Assembly: GCA_963555705.1 (NCBI GenBank)
Contig: OY743190.1
Coordinates: 12,003,501-12,067,500, forward strand
Direction of reading: 5' to 3'
Source of the DNA: Ligustrum vulgare
Taxonomy: Eukaryota; Streptophyta; Magnoliopsida; Lamiales; Oleaceae
DNA: 64,000 nt
Part shown: piece after piece, positions 1 to 11,900 of the stretch
Layout of the letters: the number at the start of each line of letters is the position of its first letter
Position numbering within the stretch: the stretch's first letter is position 1
The notes under the pieces: model-generated
Told to the model about the DNA's origin: nothing
Seen by the model: the letters and a program-made list of their open reading frames with translations, nothing else
Database searches by the model: none
Translations under genes and position numbers: made by a program

Positions 1-315
1 ATTACATTATTGGTCCCTAATTTTCAAAATTTTGTTGCACATTAGTTCACAAATTTTACTTTTCTTTTAATTTAGTCCTTCTCGTAGTTGCTTTATAGGT
101 CATTGTCTTCAAACATGTATAACTTTTGATGTACAACTCCGAATTGCACTCTGTTTTTTGCGTCAAACTTCAAATTCAACCATCTTTCTGATGATGTATC
201 ATGTGCATAATTATTAAACATTTCTTTTTTACTTTTGTATTGTAGACACTTATTTTGTAAGAGAATCATTAATTAACGTAAATTGATTTTTGCAAATTTT
301 ATTGAAACTTAAATT
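1..315. repeat. Left arm (partial) of a long inverted repeat, TIR-type element
   Basis: This segment reads as the reverse complement of 5815-6110, with interspersed mismatches. Shared landmarks are the block around GATGATGTATCATGTGCAT (left), whose complement lies near 5920-5940, and the block CAACTCCGAATTGCACTC, matched near 5965-5985. The arms face each other across about 5.5 kb, so they look like long terminal inverted repeats of a foldback or MULE-like element. The left terminus and any left target duplication lie outside the window. No coding sequence is visible in the arm. Confidence 0.65.
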
Positions 316-769
316 TTAAACGTTATGAGTGCTTACTAGAAGGATGTATATATATAAAGTATTAAATGGAATGATTACTTTAGAATGGAAAATTATTACC
401 CAAATGTGGAACGATTACTTTAAAAGGGCAACATGAATTTTTGAACTTTTTTTATATAACCAAATTGTGTGATAGGGGTTATTTCATTTATTTTTGGTGT
501 GCAACTCAAATATGACATCTTTATTACATTTATATTCACAAACAATATAATTACAAGTATACAGAAATAATTTTCTTCAAAATTTTAAATAGAGCGCGTT
601 TTCCAACTTTTTATTTTCGAAAACAGTTTTCAAAAATAACAAACCAAACGCGTTTTCAGCAATTTCGAAAAAAGTCACAAAAAATGGAAAACAGAAAATA
701 TTTTCGAAAATGAAAACAGGAAACTGAAATATAAAGAGAACACAGCCTAAAAGATCAAAATAATACTTT

Positions 770-1877
770 TAAAACTAAAGGGGCTGACATAAAATATTTC
801 AAGAAGTGCAGGGATTAAAATAGAAAAGTTTGGGGCTGAAATTAAAAAGGATTTTAAATCAATAGGGACCGAATTAAAAGACTTTGAAAACTTGAGAGCT
901 GGTCAGTAAATCTCTTTTAAAACAAGGGCTAAAATAAAATAATTTGAAACTAACGGGTGGACTTTAAAACATTTTAAAGGTATAATAGGAACTAAAATAA
1001 AAGATTTAAAAAAAAGGGGCTTAAAGATAAATTTTAATAAATCAGTTTTTTTAAAATAAAAACAAATCCACTCTCTTTCTCTGCACAATAAAACCGAGAG
1101 AGAGGATGGGCGATCGGCGCCTCTTCTGGGTTCAGGGCTGTCGGAGCCTTTCGCCGACACTATGTCGGTGGTAGTGCCGCCATTACGGGGCGGTGATGGA
1201 GTTAGTGGAGGGGTTGTGAATGGTGAAGGTTTGGGCAGATTTGGGGCTAGTTTTGGATGAAAATCGAGGCTTGGGTTTCAAATTTTTGGGGGCTGCGATT
1301 TCGGCAATACTTCGGTTGAAGCAGCTGGCAGTGAAGGTGATTTTTTTGGTTAATTTATTCCTTGATTCTTGTGGTTATTTGGGTGAATTTGAGGGGTGAT
1401 GATGGTCATTGTCCATGTGGGCATTGTGATGGTTATGCCCGATTTTCGGATTTTGGCGGGTTGTGTGGTGGTAAATGGTGGCTGTTGATGGAGCTTCTGG
1501 TGGGCTGAAGGCAGTGTTATCATGGATTCAAAGCTTGGTTCTTGGGTCAGTGGTGGTTGACTTGTGGTGGATTGATGGGGCGGTGGTGGAGGCTCAGCTG
1601 GTTTGTGTGAAGTTGCAGTCTATTGATTGGGTTTGGCGACTGCGTGGCTATGGGTTCTCGGTTGGTGTTTGATGATGGTTTGGTTGATGTATGATTGAAG
1701 GAAGCAAGCTGCTCAATTCGTGGCTGTGTATGGTGAGGAAGGTGAAGTCTGAAGAACTTACCGAAAGTTGCTTCAACTTTGGTTATAGTGCAGATTGTGG
1801 AAACGTTGATGCAGTGGAATTGGTTGTGGTTGAATTGTATTTGGTTTGAACCGATGATATAATGATAAAGTGGTGAA
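770..1877 (+). mobile_element. Interrupted gypsy-like LTR copy, left part
   Basis: The run of 'ggggctgaaat/gggactgaa' phrases at 770-1060, followed by a CT-rich then G/C-rich leader (1068-1870), is laid out like 16370-17560 of the solo LTR at 15656-18034. The same family's downstream LTR portion continues at 5346-5610, after two later insertions (1878-2412 and 2454-5340). Both outer ends look truncated. Open frames here (for example 1475-1672) lie in the G-rich leader and show no family motifs, so no gene is called. The homology was judged by eye. Confidence 0.5.
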
Positions 1878-2412
1878 TGTTGGGATATTTGACCCAAATT
1901 AAGAATCGGAATATCTTGGACAATTGATTTCCATATTAAAGTGGTTAACTTGGAGATCAAGTTAAAGGTGAAAAGGAAAATAAAAGACTTTATTTTGGTA
2001 TTCTACTTCAATAAGGAAACTTACTTGAACACGAATTCTACATATTCTAGGTGTTGTTTTTTACCTATAAATATGTGTGTTAGGGAGTCATAATATTGTG
2101 AATCTTATGTGAGACTAATTAGAGAGAATTGGAGAGCTTTATCTTTGTAGTTTCTTGTGAACTCTTTGTGGGATAATTCAAAGGGTAGAAACTTGGGTTA
2201 GATAGAAGTTTATTATTAGTATTTTCTCTGTAGTCTATGGGATTGGGTTGGTGAGTGAAATTCTATATAATTGTAACAATTTATTATATAGTGAAAGGTT
2301 TTGGCGATCCGAAAATTTTGCGTTGTTTTATTTTCTTGTTGCTCAATTAATTCTTGAACATCAAAAGATTCTGTGGGTTAAAGAAAGGGGAATCAACATT
2401 TAATTCCCAACA
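1878..2412 (+). mobile_element. 535-bp solo LTR (copia-type), TSD GTGAA
   Basis: It begins TGTTGGGA and ends TCCCAACA, a perfect 8-bp terminal inverted repeat with the TG...CA ends of an LTR. It is flanked by identical 5-bp sequences GTGAA at 1873-1877 and 2413-2417, the target-site duplication of an LTR retrotransposon. No internal region or second LTR follows, so it is a solo LTR left by LTR-LTR recombination. A truncated relative of its 3' end lies at 36465-36646. It interrupts the older gypsy-like LTR. Confidence 0.88.
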
Positions 2413-2959
2413 GTGAATTGGAATTGTGGTAGGTGGAGTTGGTGATGAGTATGTGTGACGACCCGAATTCTCGATCATTCGAGTGCCACTAAAAGTGACT
2501 CATATCATATTATCTAGACTTAAATAGTAATGTAAAATTATTCAAAAGAATAATTAGAATCTCATAATTTAATTTGTGAATAAAAATAGAACATAATATT
2601 CTTACATAAAGTTCAACATAATTATCTCATCAATCTTAACCACTTTTGCCACTTCCATGTTGACCGCCTCGAACCTTCAATTATCTGAAAATGGTAAATA
2701 TCGTGGAGTGAGATTTATAAAATCCCAGTAAGTATACCAAGCATAATTTTCTTTTGAAAGCATATGGATCATTTTCATCATAACATAGGATAGGATCGAA
2801 ATCCTCATAAACATAGAGAGACACAAGAATTTTACCGAACTTAGATGGCAAGAATTCTTATGTGTAGCGCTACTAAACTCCGGTCCCCTTAGCATAATCA
2901 TAAACATATCATATGGGACCAATAGCAATCTTGTGAGATTGATTTCATAGCAATGATCC

Positions 2960-4410
2960 AAACATTTTTGTAAAAACATAAGGTATATCTAATTTTCATA
3001 AAAACATACTTACTTTTCTTAAAAATATAAGGTATTTTACTTTTTATAAAAACATACTTACTTTTATTAAAAATATAAGGTATTTTACTTTTCATAAAAA
3101 CATACTTACTTTTCTTAAAAACATAAAGTGTATTTACCTTTCATAAAAACATACTTACTTTTCATAAAAACATAAGGTAATACCTTTCATAAAAACATAC
3201 TTACTTTTCATAAAAACTTAAAGTATATTTACATTTCATAACAACATACTTAATTTTCATAAAAACATAAGATATACTTACTTGTCATAAAAACATACTT
3301 ACTTTTCATAAAAACATAAGGTATATTTACCTTTCATAAAAACATGCTTACTTTTCATAAAAACATAAGATATACTTACTTGTCATAAAAACATACTTAC
3401 TTTTCATAAAAACATAAGGTAATACCTTTCATAAAAACATACTTACTTTTCATAAAAACATAAGGTATATTTACCTTTCATAAAAACATACTTACTTTTC
3501 ATAAAAACATAAGATATACTTACATTTCATAACAACATACTTAATTTTCATAAAAACATAAGATATACTTACATTTCATAACAACATACTTAATTTTCAT
3601 AAAAACATAAGATATACTTACATTTCATAACAACATACTTAATTTTCATAAAAACATAAGATATACTTACATTTCATAACAACATACTTAATTTTCATAA
3701 AAACATAAGATATACTTACTTGTCATAAAAACATACTTACTTTTCATAAAAACATAAGGTGTATTTACCTTTCATAAAAACATACTTACTTTTCATAAAA
3801 ACATAAGATATACTTACTTGTCATAAAAACATACTTACTTTTCATAAAAACATAAGGTGTATTTACCTTTCATAAAAACATACTTACTTTTCATAAAAAC
3901 ATAAGATATACTTACTTGTCATAAAAACATACTTACTTTTCATAAAAACATAAGGTGTATTTACCTTTCATAAAAACATACTTATTTTTCATAAAAACAT
4001 AAGATATACTTACTTGTCATAAAAACATACTTACTTTTCATAAAAACATAAGATATATTTACCTTTCATAAAAACATACTTACTTTTCATAAAAACATAA
4101 GATATACTTACTTGTCATAAAAACATACTTACTTTTCATAAAAACATAAGGTGTATTTACCTTTCATAAAAACATACTTACTTTTCATAAAAACATAAGA
4201 TATACTTACTTGTCATAAAAATATACTTACTTTTCATAAAAACATAAGGTGTATTTACCTTTCATAAAAACATACTTACTTTTCATAAAAACATAAGATA
4301 TACTTACTTGTCATAAAAACATACTTACTTTTCATAAAACATAAGGTGTATTTACCTTTCATAAAAACATACTTACTTTTCATAAAAACATAAGACATAC
4401 TTACTTGTCA
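2960..4410. repeat. Tandem array, 49-bp basic unit organised as 98-bp higher-order repeat
   Basis: The basic unit joins a 21-bp piece (CATAAAAACATACTTACTTT plus T) to a 28-bp piece. Two versions of the 28-bp piece alternate (one with AAGGTGTATTTACC, one with AAGATATACTTACTTG), giving a 98-bp superunit. The CTTGTCATAAAA landmark recurs at 3719, 3817 and 3915, and onward at the same spacing, for about seven superunits. A separate sub-block near 3490-3720 repeats a different 49-bp variant (CATAACAACATACTTAATTT) about four times, which indicates local amplification. The array lies inside a solo LTR. Confidence 0.9.
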
Positions 4411-4557
4411 TATTGTCAAGAGGTTGGAAATAAGTGTATATGTGTAGAGTTGTGTGTAAAAGAGATGGGTTTAAATAGATGTATAAAGTTGGCATATTGT
4501 AAACATAATCATTCAATTCTATTAATTTTAACACATCCTTTTCTTAAAGTAAAGCAC

Positions 4558-5050
4558 CATTCATATACTTTTCCATATTTATACAAATAATATGCTCTTC
4601 ATGATTATATATAATGGAGTATATAAATCATTCATATACTTTTCCATATTTATACAAATATTATGCTCTTCATGATTACATATAATGGAGTCTTATCAAT
4701 CATTCATATACTTTTCCATATTTATACAAATATTATGCTCTTCATGATTATATATAATGGAGTATATAATTCATTCATATACTTTTCCATATTTATACAA
4801 ATATTATGCTCTTCATGATTACATATAATGGAGTCTTATCAATCATTCATATACTTTTCCATATTTATACAAATATTATGCTCTTCATGATTATATATAA
4901 TGGAGTATATAATTCATTCATATACTTTTCCATATTTATACAAATATTATGCTCTTCATGATTACATATAATGGAATCTATCAACCATTTATATACTTTT
5001 CCATATTTATTAAATTAAGATTCTCATAATTATTATATATAATGGAACCT
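4558..5050. repeat. Second tandem array, about 71.5-bp unit with 143-bp alternation
   Basis: CATTCATATACTTTTCCATA starts at 4558, 4629, 4701, 4772, 4844, 4915 and (diverged) 4986. Spacings alternate 71, 72, 71, 72, 71, 71. Successive units alternate between 'ATATATAATGGAGTATATAA' and 'ACATATAATGGAGTCTTATC' variants, so the true period is about 143 bp. It directly follows the 98-bp array within the same LTR but shares no obvious sequence with it. Confidence 0.9.
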
Positions 5051-5345
5051 CTCATGCTTGCATATATTTTCTTAATTTAAATAATAAAAGTAATTTTTGT
5101 ACAAATAAATATTGGGATAACATTGAATTAAGTACTTAGACTTAATATACTTTAAATCAAGAGAATGGAGATATTTTTAGAAATTCGGAATTTAATTTAA
5201 AATCGAACGATCTCGATTATTTCTTGACTTGGCTATACGAATACGTCGTGGCGTTAACTTAATAAAAATGGGTGAAATAGTAGCGACATGATTTTCTATT
5301 AAAATAATTATTAATCGCGTAAAAATTCTTGGTCGCTACAGTATG

Positions 5346-5610
5346 GGTTGGAAATGAAGTGTAAAGTGAAAAGAAAATGGTGTAAAGTGTTTATAAAAAT
5401 TATGATGTTTAGTGTAAAAGAAAAGAAATGTGTGGGGAAATTTGGTGGATTAATTTAGGATAATAATAAAAAATAAGATTAAATTTAATTAGGAATTAGA
5501 TTAAAACTGATATATTTTGAACTGAAGATAAAATTGAATTACGTATTTTTGGACTTAAAATAATTTAATAAGGAAAAATTGAGATATTTTTAATAAATTT
5601 GGAGATTGTG
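5346..5610 (+). mobile_element. Interrupted gypsy-like LTR copy, right part
   Basis: This segment, next to the solo LTR's right GTATG duplication, matches 17560-17840 of the solo LTR at 15656-18034. Shared phrases include GATGATGTTTAGTG/TATGATGTTTAGTG, ACTGATATATTTT, GATAAAATTGAATT and AAATTGAGATATTTTTA. It is therefore the continuation of the LTR that begins near 770 and was split by later insertions. It stops before the expected CGCTACA end and is truncated. Confidence 0.5.
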
Positions 5611-5814
5611 TGTTGTTCAAAAAGAAAAGAAATGTGTGGGGAAATTGTGTGTTGTTCAAAAAGTTATTAGAGATTATAACATGACTCAAATAGGGCCTAA
5701 ACATACCAATTTTTAACCAAATATTTTACCTTAAAAAAATAAAAAAGTCAAATAAATCCAATTTATAAATTCCGCTGGCCACCGAAACACACACTAAAAC
5801 TAAAATTTCACTGT

Positions 5815-6430
5815 TTCAATAAAATTTACAGAAATCAATTTACGTCAAACAATTATGCCCTAACAAAATAAGTATCTACTATACAAAATTCAAAACGAAA
5901 TGTTTAATAAATGAGTACATGATACATCATAAGAAAGATGGTTGAATTTGGAGTTCAACGTAAAAAATGGAGTGCAATTCGGAGTTGTAGATCAAAAGTT
6001 ATACACATTTGAAGACAATTACCTTTAAATAAAATACGGAACGACTAAATTAAAAGAAAATTAAAATTTGGGGACTAATCAACAAGAAAATTTAAAGGCA
6101 GGGACGTTATTCGCCAAAAAAATAAACGTAGGGACGTTATTCGCCAAAAAAATAAACGTAGGGACGTTTTTCCACAATAAGTGTCAAACGTAGGGATGTT
6201 TTGTGTCAATTACCCAAATATGAATGGGCTGCTTTTGATTTGGACGAAAATGCCTTTGCTCCTGTTAAACATTTACTGTTCAATTCGAAGTTAACGATGA
6301 AATGGGGTTAAAATTGACAGAAAGGATGTCTCTTACAAAAAATTGTAAAAGTTGGGATGTTTAGCGTCAAAAATCAAAACGTTGAGACGTTTTACACAAT
6401 ACACATCAAACGTTGGGACGTTTTTTGCTA
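5815..6430. repeat. Right arm of the long inverted repeat
   Basis: 5815-6110 is the inverted partner of 1-315. The arm then runs through sequence whose partner would lie left of the window. It includes a 30-bp direct repeat (GGGACGTTATTCGCCAAAAA plus a ten-base tail) at about 6102-6161 and further 'aacgttgggacgtttt' variants to about 6430, where a short TA tract follows. It is probably the right terminal repeat of a MULE-like or foldback element; the outer target duplication cannot be verified from this window. Confidence 0.55.
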
Positions 6431-6590
6431 TTAACCCATATATATATATATAAGTTGACAGTGAATATGAGTTAGTTTTTAAGTTATTTGATAAATAAGA
6501 ACACCTTTCTTTAATTTCTTCTGATGCTCGAACTAGTTTTTCCTTTTTTTTTTTTTTTGCATTACATTATTGAAAACTATTTATGACTCA

Positions 6591-6618
6591 CTAGTATTTC
6601 ACCCGTGCAATGTACGGG
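6591..6618 (-). mobile_element. Helitron 3' terminus (minus orientation)
   Basis: Read on the minus strand, the sequence is the hairpin CCCGTACATTGCACGGG, then seven bases, then CTAG followed by T. A short GC-rich hairpin about 8-11 nt before CTRR, with insertion between A and T, is the hallmark of Helitron 3' ends. The element body would extend to the right; I could not identify its TC 5' end. Confidence 0.55.
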
Positions 6619-8707
6619 AATATAGTTGTGATAGTGATTTCGATCAAAATTTATGAAAATATATTAATTATATAATCATATCAAAAAAAATATAGTACAA
6701 TAACATTTTAATACAAAATATTATCGAATTCAAAACTTTAAAAAAAAAAAAAAAAGTAATCAAAATAGGAAATGCAACATTTACAAAATTAATAAAAAAT
6801 AAGAAATTATGATCATTATAAGATTTTTTTTTCTTTTCTTTTTAAAATTGTTTGTCTCTTTTAAAAAAAAATTTACTATTTATTTGTTTGTTAAACTTTC
6901 TTTTTTAAATAAGTTATTTTTTTTTTTGATTTATTAAATTATTTTGAAATAAAATTTAATAAATAAAATTAACAACCATAAATCTATATTTGTTTTGAAT
7001 TGGTAAAAAATATTGTTGTTATATTTTTTGTTTATTTAATTTTACTCCAAATAATTTTTTTTAGAAAATTTTCTAATCTTTGAAATAATTATTTATTTTT
7101 TAATCAAAATCGATTCAACCCTGATTCAACTTGATTCAATAATCTAACCCTTGACCTGTTGCTTCTTTCAGGTCGAACCATTTTAGGTTTTCTAAATACA
7201 GAGTATTATATAACTTACAATGTGTTCAGCAAACTTTGTTTATAATGAACACAATTTTCAATACTATTTTTTAACCACACATATTTTCTCTCTCTAATTT
7301 TTAACCACACATCTTACTTAGAAAACACGAATAACACCAATAATGACTTTTCCGAACAGATCATTAAATGATATAATTTAAAATGAAGTACAAAAAATAA
7401 AGTAAAACTTTGACATTTGATCTTCTGGACGATTTTATGGATAATGTTTTTACAATTTGCTCTCACTTGTTATATTGTATTCAAGTTCTTGTTGAGGTCT
7501 TCGATTTGACGCCCATATTACATATTTTTTTACTTCAAAATAATACAATAATGTGTATGATTAAAAAGTAGTTTGAGAAATTGTGGTTTATAAACCATTT
7601 TTGCAAGTTTATCGAACATATGCTTAAACATAATTTTAATACAGATAGTTACCCATAGGAATTTTCAAATACATTCCAACATACGAGAGCGATTACTTCT
7701 AACTCTTGTTAATTGTTATTATATATGACGGAAAATCATTTTCAATCAAGTATAAAATTATTTAATTTAAGAAAAATTTTGGATTAGTCATTTAATTTTT
7801 TTATTTTTTTACATAATTTAATTGGAAAACTCATATATAAAAAAAACTATACAATATAAGGAATGTTCTTAAATTCTTTAAACTAAAATATTTTTCGTTC
7901 TTTGAATTAAAGCATTTTTCCTGTTATTTAAATATTTTTCAATATATTTTATAATATAATTTTATATTTTTAGAAATAATTTAATGTTACTTTACCAAAT
8001 TAGTTATACTATGATTAAGCAGAATATTTTTTAATGATCTTTTTTTAATTAATTTAGCAAGATTTCTAAATTACGAGTCTTGAATACTTTTTTATAACAA
8101 TAGAGAATTATCTATTTATTTTTAAAATTAGACTTATGATGCTTTTGATGTAATTTTTTTCACATTTTTCACAAAAAAAAAAAAATGAAATTAGGATACA
8201 TAATAAGATTAATAGTTATATCAAAATCAATCATCCTATTAAGTAAAAACAAATTTGTTAAAAAAAAAAATCAAATTGTCATTTTTTGGAATTAGAACGA
8301 AGCAATAAACAATACGTTTTTAAACTACTTTTTAAGCACACAATTTTCCTCTCTACTTTTCAAACACTAATTTTTACCTCAGAAAACATCACATTCTTTG
8401 TCTTTAAACAAAAAATTTTAAATCTACTGTTATATTTCCATTCACCAATTCATTCATGTCATGATAGTACAAATTTCTTTTTTCTTCCCTCGAACGTACC
8501 ACAAATTATTCTTCATGTTCTAAACATCATTTACCACGTGAAAATTTGTGAGCCAGAGGTTTGCAGTGTAATTACTATTCTTGATTAGCTTGCAAGCACA
8601 ACGCGATATTAATTTTTTGCTTGCAAGCCAATGAGCCCTTGTAACTTTATATTTGGATTGACAGACTGATACATTTTTCAAAAGCTCAATTTCAGGGTTC
8701 ATTAACA
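6619..8707. other. AT-rich intergenic DNA upstream of SCPL, no gene seen
   Basis: This stretch is very AT-rich, with poly-A and poly-T runs. Apart from MITE-like debris at about 7215-7360 (phrases 'tttttaaccacacat' and 'ccgaacagatca') nothing is recognisable. Open frames at 8286-8588 and 8520-8774 have low complexity or overlap the SCPL start antisense, and show no motifs. Confidence 0.5.
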
Positions 8708-8904
8708 ATGAATTGGATAGGGTTGTACGGACTTCTTCTTCTTCTACTACTACTCTCGAACAATGGAGAATCAAAGATAATCAAGACTCTTCCCGGTTAT
8801 TCGGGTACTCTTCCGTTCAAACTCGAAACCGGGTTAGTTCCTTCATTCTTCGTTTTCCTTGTGGAGTTATGGTTATAGTACTAGAAGATGGTTTAAAAAT
8901 TTGA

Positions 8905-8946
<42 letters not shown>

Positions 8947-11900
8947 CAAAATGATTGATTAGATACATAGGCGTCGGAGAAGATGATCAAGTACAACTAT
9001 TCTACTATTTTGCTGAGTCTGAAAACAACCCTGCAACGGACCCTCTTTTGCTTTCGATCTCTGGTGGACCTGGTTGCTCTGGTTTAGTTAGCCTCGTTTT
9101 CGATATTGGTAATCTCTCCCTATAATAAATTATGTGAATTTTTTAAAAATCTCAAAAGCGGCCCGAGAAAGGAACAGTGAAATTTTGTGGAAATTCTGAT
9201 TATTTGGTTTTTTCTATATGCTTCTATAAAAGAAAAAGAAGATGGTATTTAAATTAGTTTTTTGGAAAAACGTATTTTGAAATAGTGATTTTTTTTTTTA
9301 ATTTTTTTTTTTTTTTAAAGAATGTGTGGTTACAATAACAGTAGCAGCGATGCCACCACCTCCTACATCCCACCCTACATTGTACGCACCAACATCCCCA
9401 CTACCATTTTCGCTCAAACTCTCTGAATTTGATTTACTCGACCATTGCACACAAATCACAACATACCACACACAATCGCCATCTCTATAGCTCAAAGCCT
9501 CGTTGGCCACCACTTCCAACAATCTAGTACCAATCTCCAATTGATCGTCCACACCGCTACACAACCACCACCACCCTCACTCGCTTGTAATAGTTAGTTT
9601 GAATTTTTGATATTAAATATTATTATTTTGATATATATAATATACCTCAAATTGTACTTCATAAATTAAACTTATATTATTCTCACAACAACTAGTGATC
9701 TTGTCTGTAGGTCCATTTACTTTTGATGTTGAAAATTATGATGGAGGCTTACCATCTATTCTTATAAATCCATATTCATGGACCAAGGTAGAAACATCTC
9801 TCATTCCATGCAAGTCATATATGTATGTATGTCTTCCATAACTCTCTACATTTATAATTTCTGTAAATAATTTTCAGGTTACCAGTATTATATTCATAGA
9901 TGCGCCTGTTGGTACTGGATTCTCATATACAAACAGTTCAAAAGGTTTCCCTTCCTCGGACACCAAAACACCAAAAGATATTGACACGTTTCTTAGGAAG
10001 GTTAGTCGACATTATTAATCATAGATATTTTATTCCTAGGTGAAAATTGAGGCAATAGAAATGAGTTATTATGTGGAACTTATTATTAGTCATTACAAAT
10101 TCCGCCCTATATGTACTCCCCCACCTTATTTTCGGGTAAGTGAACTAACAATATATTTGAGAATAATGATATGCAGTGGTTATTGGATCATCCTATATTT
10201 ATCAAAAACCGTTTATATATTGAGGGTGTATCCTATGGAGGAAAACTTGTTCCAGTGGTTGGCATGGAAATACTACGAGGTTAGTATATATGAAAAATAA
10301 AGGGAAAAGAAAAGGAACTTATAAGATTCTATTTTGATATTGTTTATCCACAAATCAAGCTTGATTAAGTTGGTAGTCTTGATTGTAATGCAGGAAACAA
10401 AGCACGACTTCAACCACAATTGTCCTTCCAAGTATTGAACACAAATATACGAATTTATCCTTATTTATTTTCCAATAATACCAAATATATAGTTCGTGTT
10501 AATGGTGGAGTACTTTTGAAATTAAAACAGGGATACATTATTGGCAATGGAATAACAGATCCAAATATTGATTTTAATGCACGAATTCCTTATGCTCATC
10601 GCATGGCACTTATCTCCAATGAATATTTTGAGGTAAACTTTTATTCAATTATTTTGATGTTAAAATGCGGCATATTGAATCTTACTCGCATGTAATTATA
10701 ATGGCACAATTTCAGTTAGCAAAAACTAGTTGTGATGGAAAATATTACAATTGTGATTCGAATAATCCGCTGTGTGCAAATGCCCTTCAACCGATAAAAG
10801 AGGTAACAATGCTTTTTATTTTTTATTTCTTTAACATTTGTCATGGTTGTAAACACTAAACAAGTTTCATTGTGTCATCAAATATCGCAGTGTTTAAGAA
10901 AAATAAACGGAGTTCAAATTTATCAACAAAGTTGTATAATCTAAGAACTAGATTTTTTGGGATGTGGTCAAAACTTTATCGTAGCAAGAGCGCGAAAAAT
11001 TGAGCGTGGAGACAATTCGGTTGACCATCTCGTCCTCCCAACAGCAGTACAAGATTGTCAAGTAACTTAAATCCTATATTTATTTATACATCAATAGACA
11101 TTGGCTTCATATTTTATGTTAAAACTCCACCTGTCTCTAAAGAAAGAACTTTATTATAAAATTAATTAATTTTGGCAGGAAAGAAGTTTATAGTAACTTA
11201 TTTATTATCTAAGCCATGCATCCTCAGTTTCTCACCAACATTTTTCTTTTGTACAGGATATTAATTTCATATCTGATATTTGGGCAAATCACCAGACTGT
11301 TCAAGAAGCTCTTTCTATTAGAAAAGTACGTTAATTAAGATTCAATATTTAGTATGCTTTATCATGTGCTATCTATCAAAAATATATATATATATATATA
11401 TATTATGTGTTCAAAATGTTTATAGTAATCTCGTAATTTGATCGTAGGGAACAATAACAAAGTGGACAGCGTGCTATGTTGGAATTCCCTTTGAACACAA
11501 TATAGATAGTGTTCTTGAATTTCATAAAGTCTTGATGAAGAAAGAATTAGATGTTTTAGTATTCAAGTAAGTGATATTAGTTTCTTTCTTACAAGACATT
11601 GTATCTTAATTTGTTCAAAGTTTAATCTAATCGATCAACTAAATATATGTGTCGGTTTACGATTATTGGAAGAGCATTATGTAACTATTTAGATATGCAA
11701 ATTTAGTTTATGTTGTCTAATTATTCTTCTTTTCTTTCCAGCGGTGATCTTGACATGGGTGCACCATATATAGGTCCATTAACATGGATTCGAATTCTGA
11801 ATTTGACCATTGATAAAAGTTGGAGAGCTTGGCTTGTTAATGACCAAGTCGCAGGGTTTGTTTCTTTTTTCTTTTTCTTGATGATACACACAAGGACTTG

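Larger units (their letters stand above)
2454..5340 (+). mobile_element. 2887-bp gypsy-like solo LTR carrying tandem arrays, TSD GTATG
   Basis: The element starts TGTGACGACCCGAA and ends GGTCGCTACA (TG...CA). It is bordered by GTATG at 2449-2453 and 5341-5345. The last 300 bp closely match the end of the solo LTR at 15656-18034, with the shared block AATCGAACGATCTCGATTA. The ends TGTRACGMCCC...CGCTACA resemble long LTRs of Tekay/Del-type chromoviruses; that assignment is inference. Unlike its relative, its middle is filled with two tandem arrays (2960-4410 and 4558-5050). It is inserted in an older LTR of the same family. Confidence 0.88.

Noticed and set aside
1475..1960. Open frames on both strands (65 and 137 codons)
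   Set aside because: They lie in the G-rich leader of a gypsy-like LTR and, in part, in a solo LTR. The same kind of frame appears in the sister LTR (17095-17472) and has no family motifs.
2960..4410. Regularly spaced repeats resembling a CRISPR array
   Set aside because: The 'spacers' are themselves repeated and the context is a plant LTR. It is a tandem repeat with higher-order structure.
9298..9564. 88-codon minus-strand frame within the SCPL gene
   Set aside because: It lies in SCPL intron 2 on the opposite strand, has no recognisable domain, and is explained by CCACC/GGTGG-rich composition.
10040..10300. 86-codon + frame over SCPL exon 5
   Set aside because: Wrong frame across intron and exon; the correct frame gives WLLDHPIF and [10 protein letters not shown] with proper splice borders.
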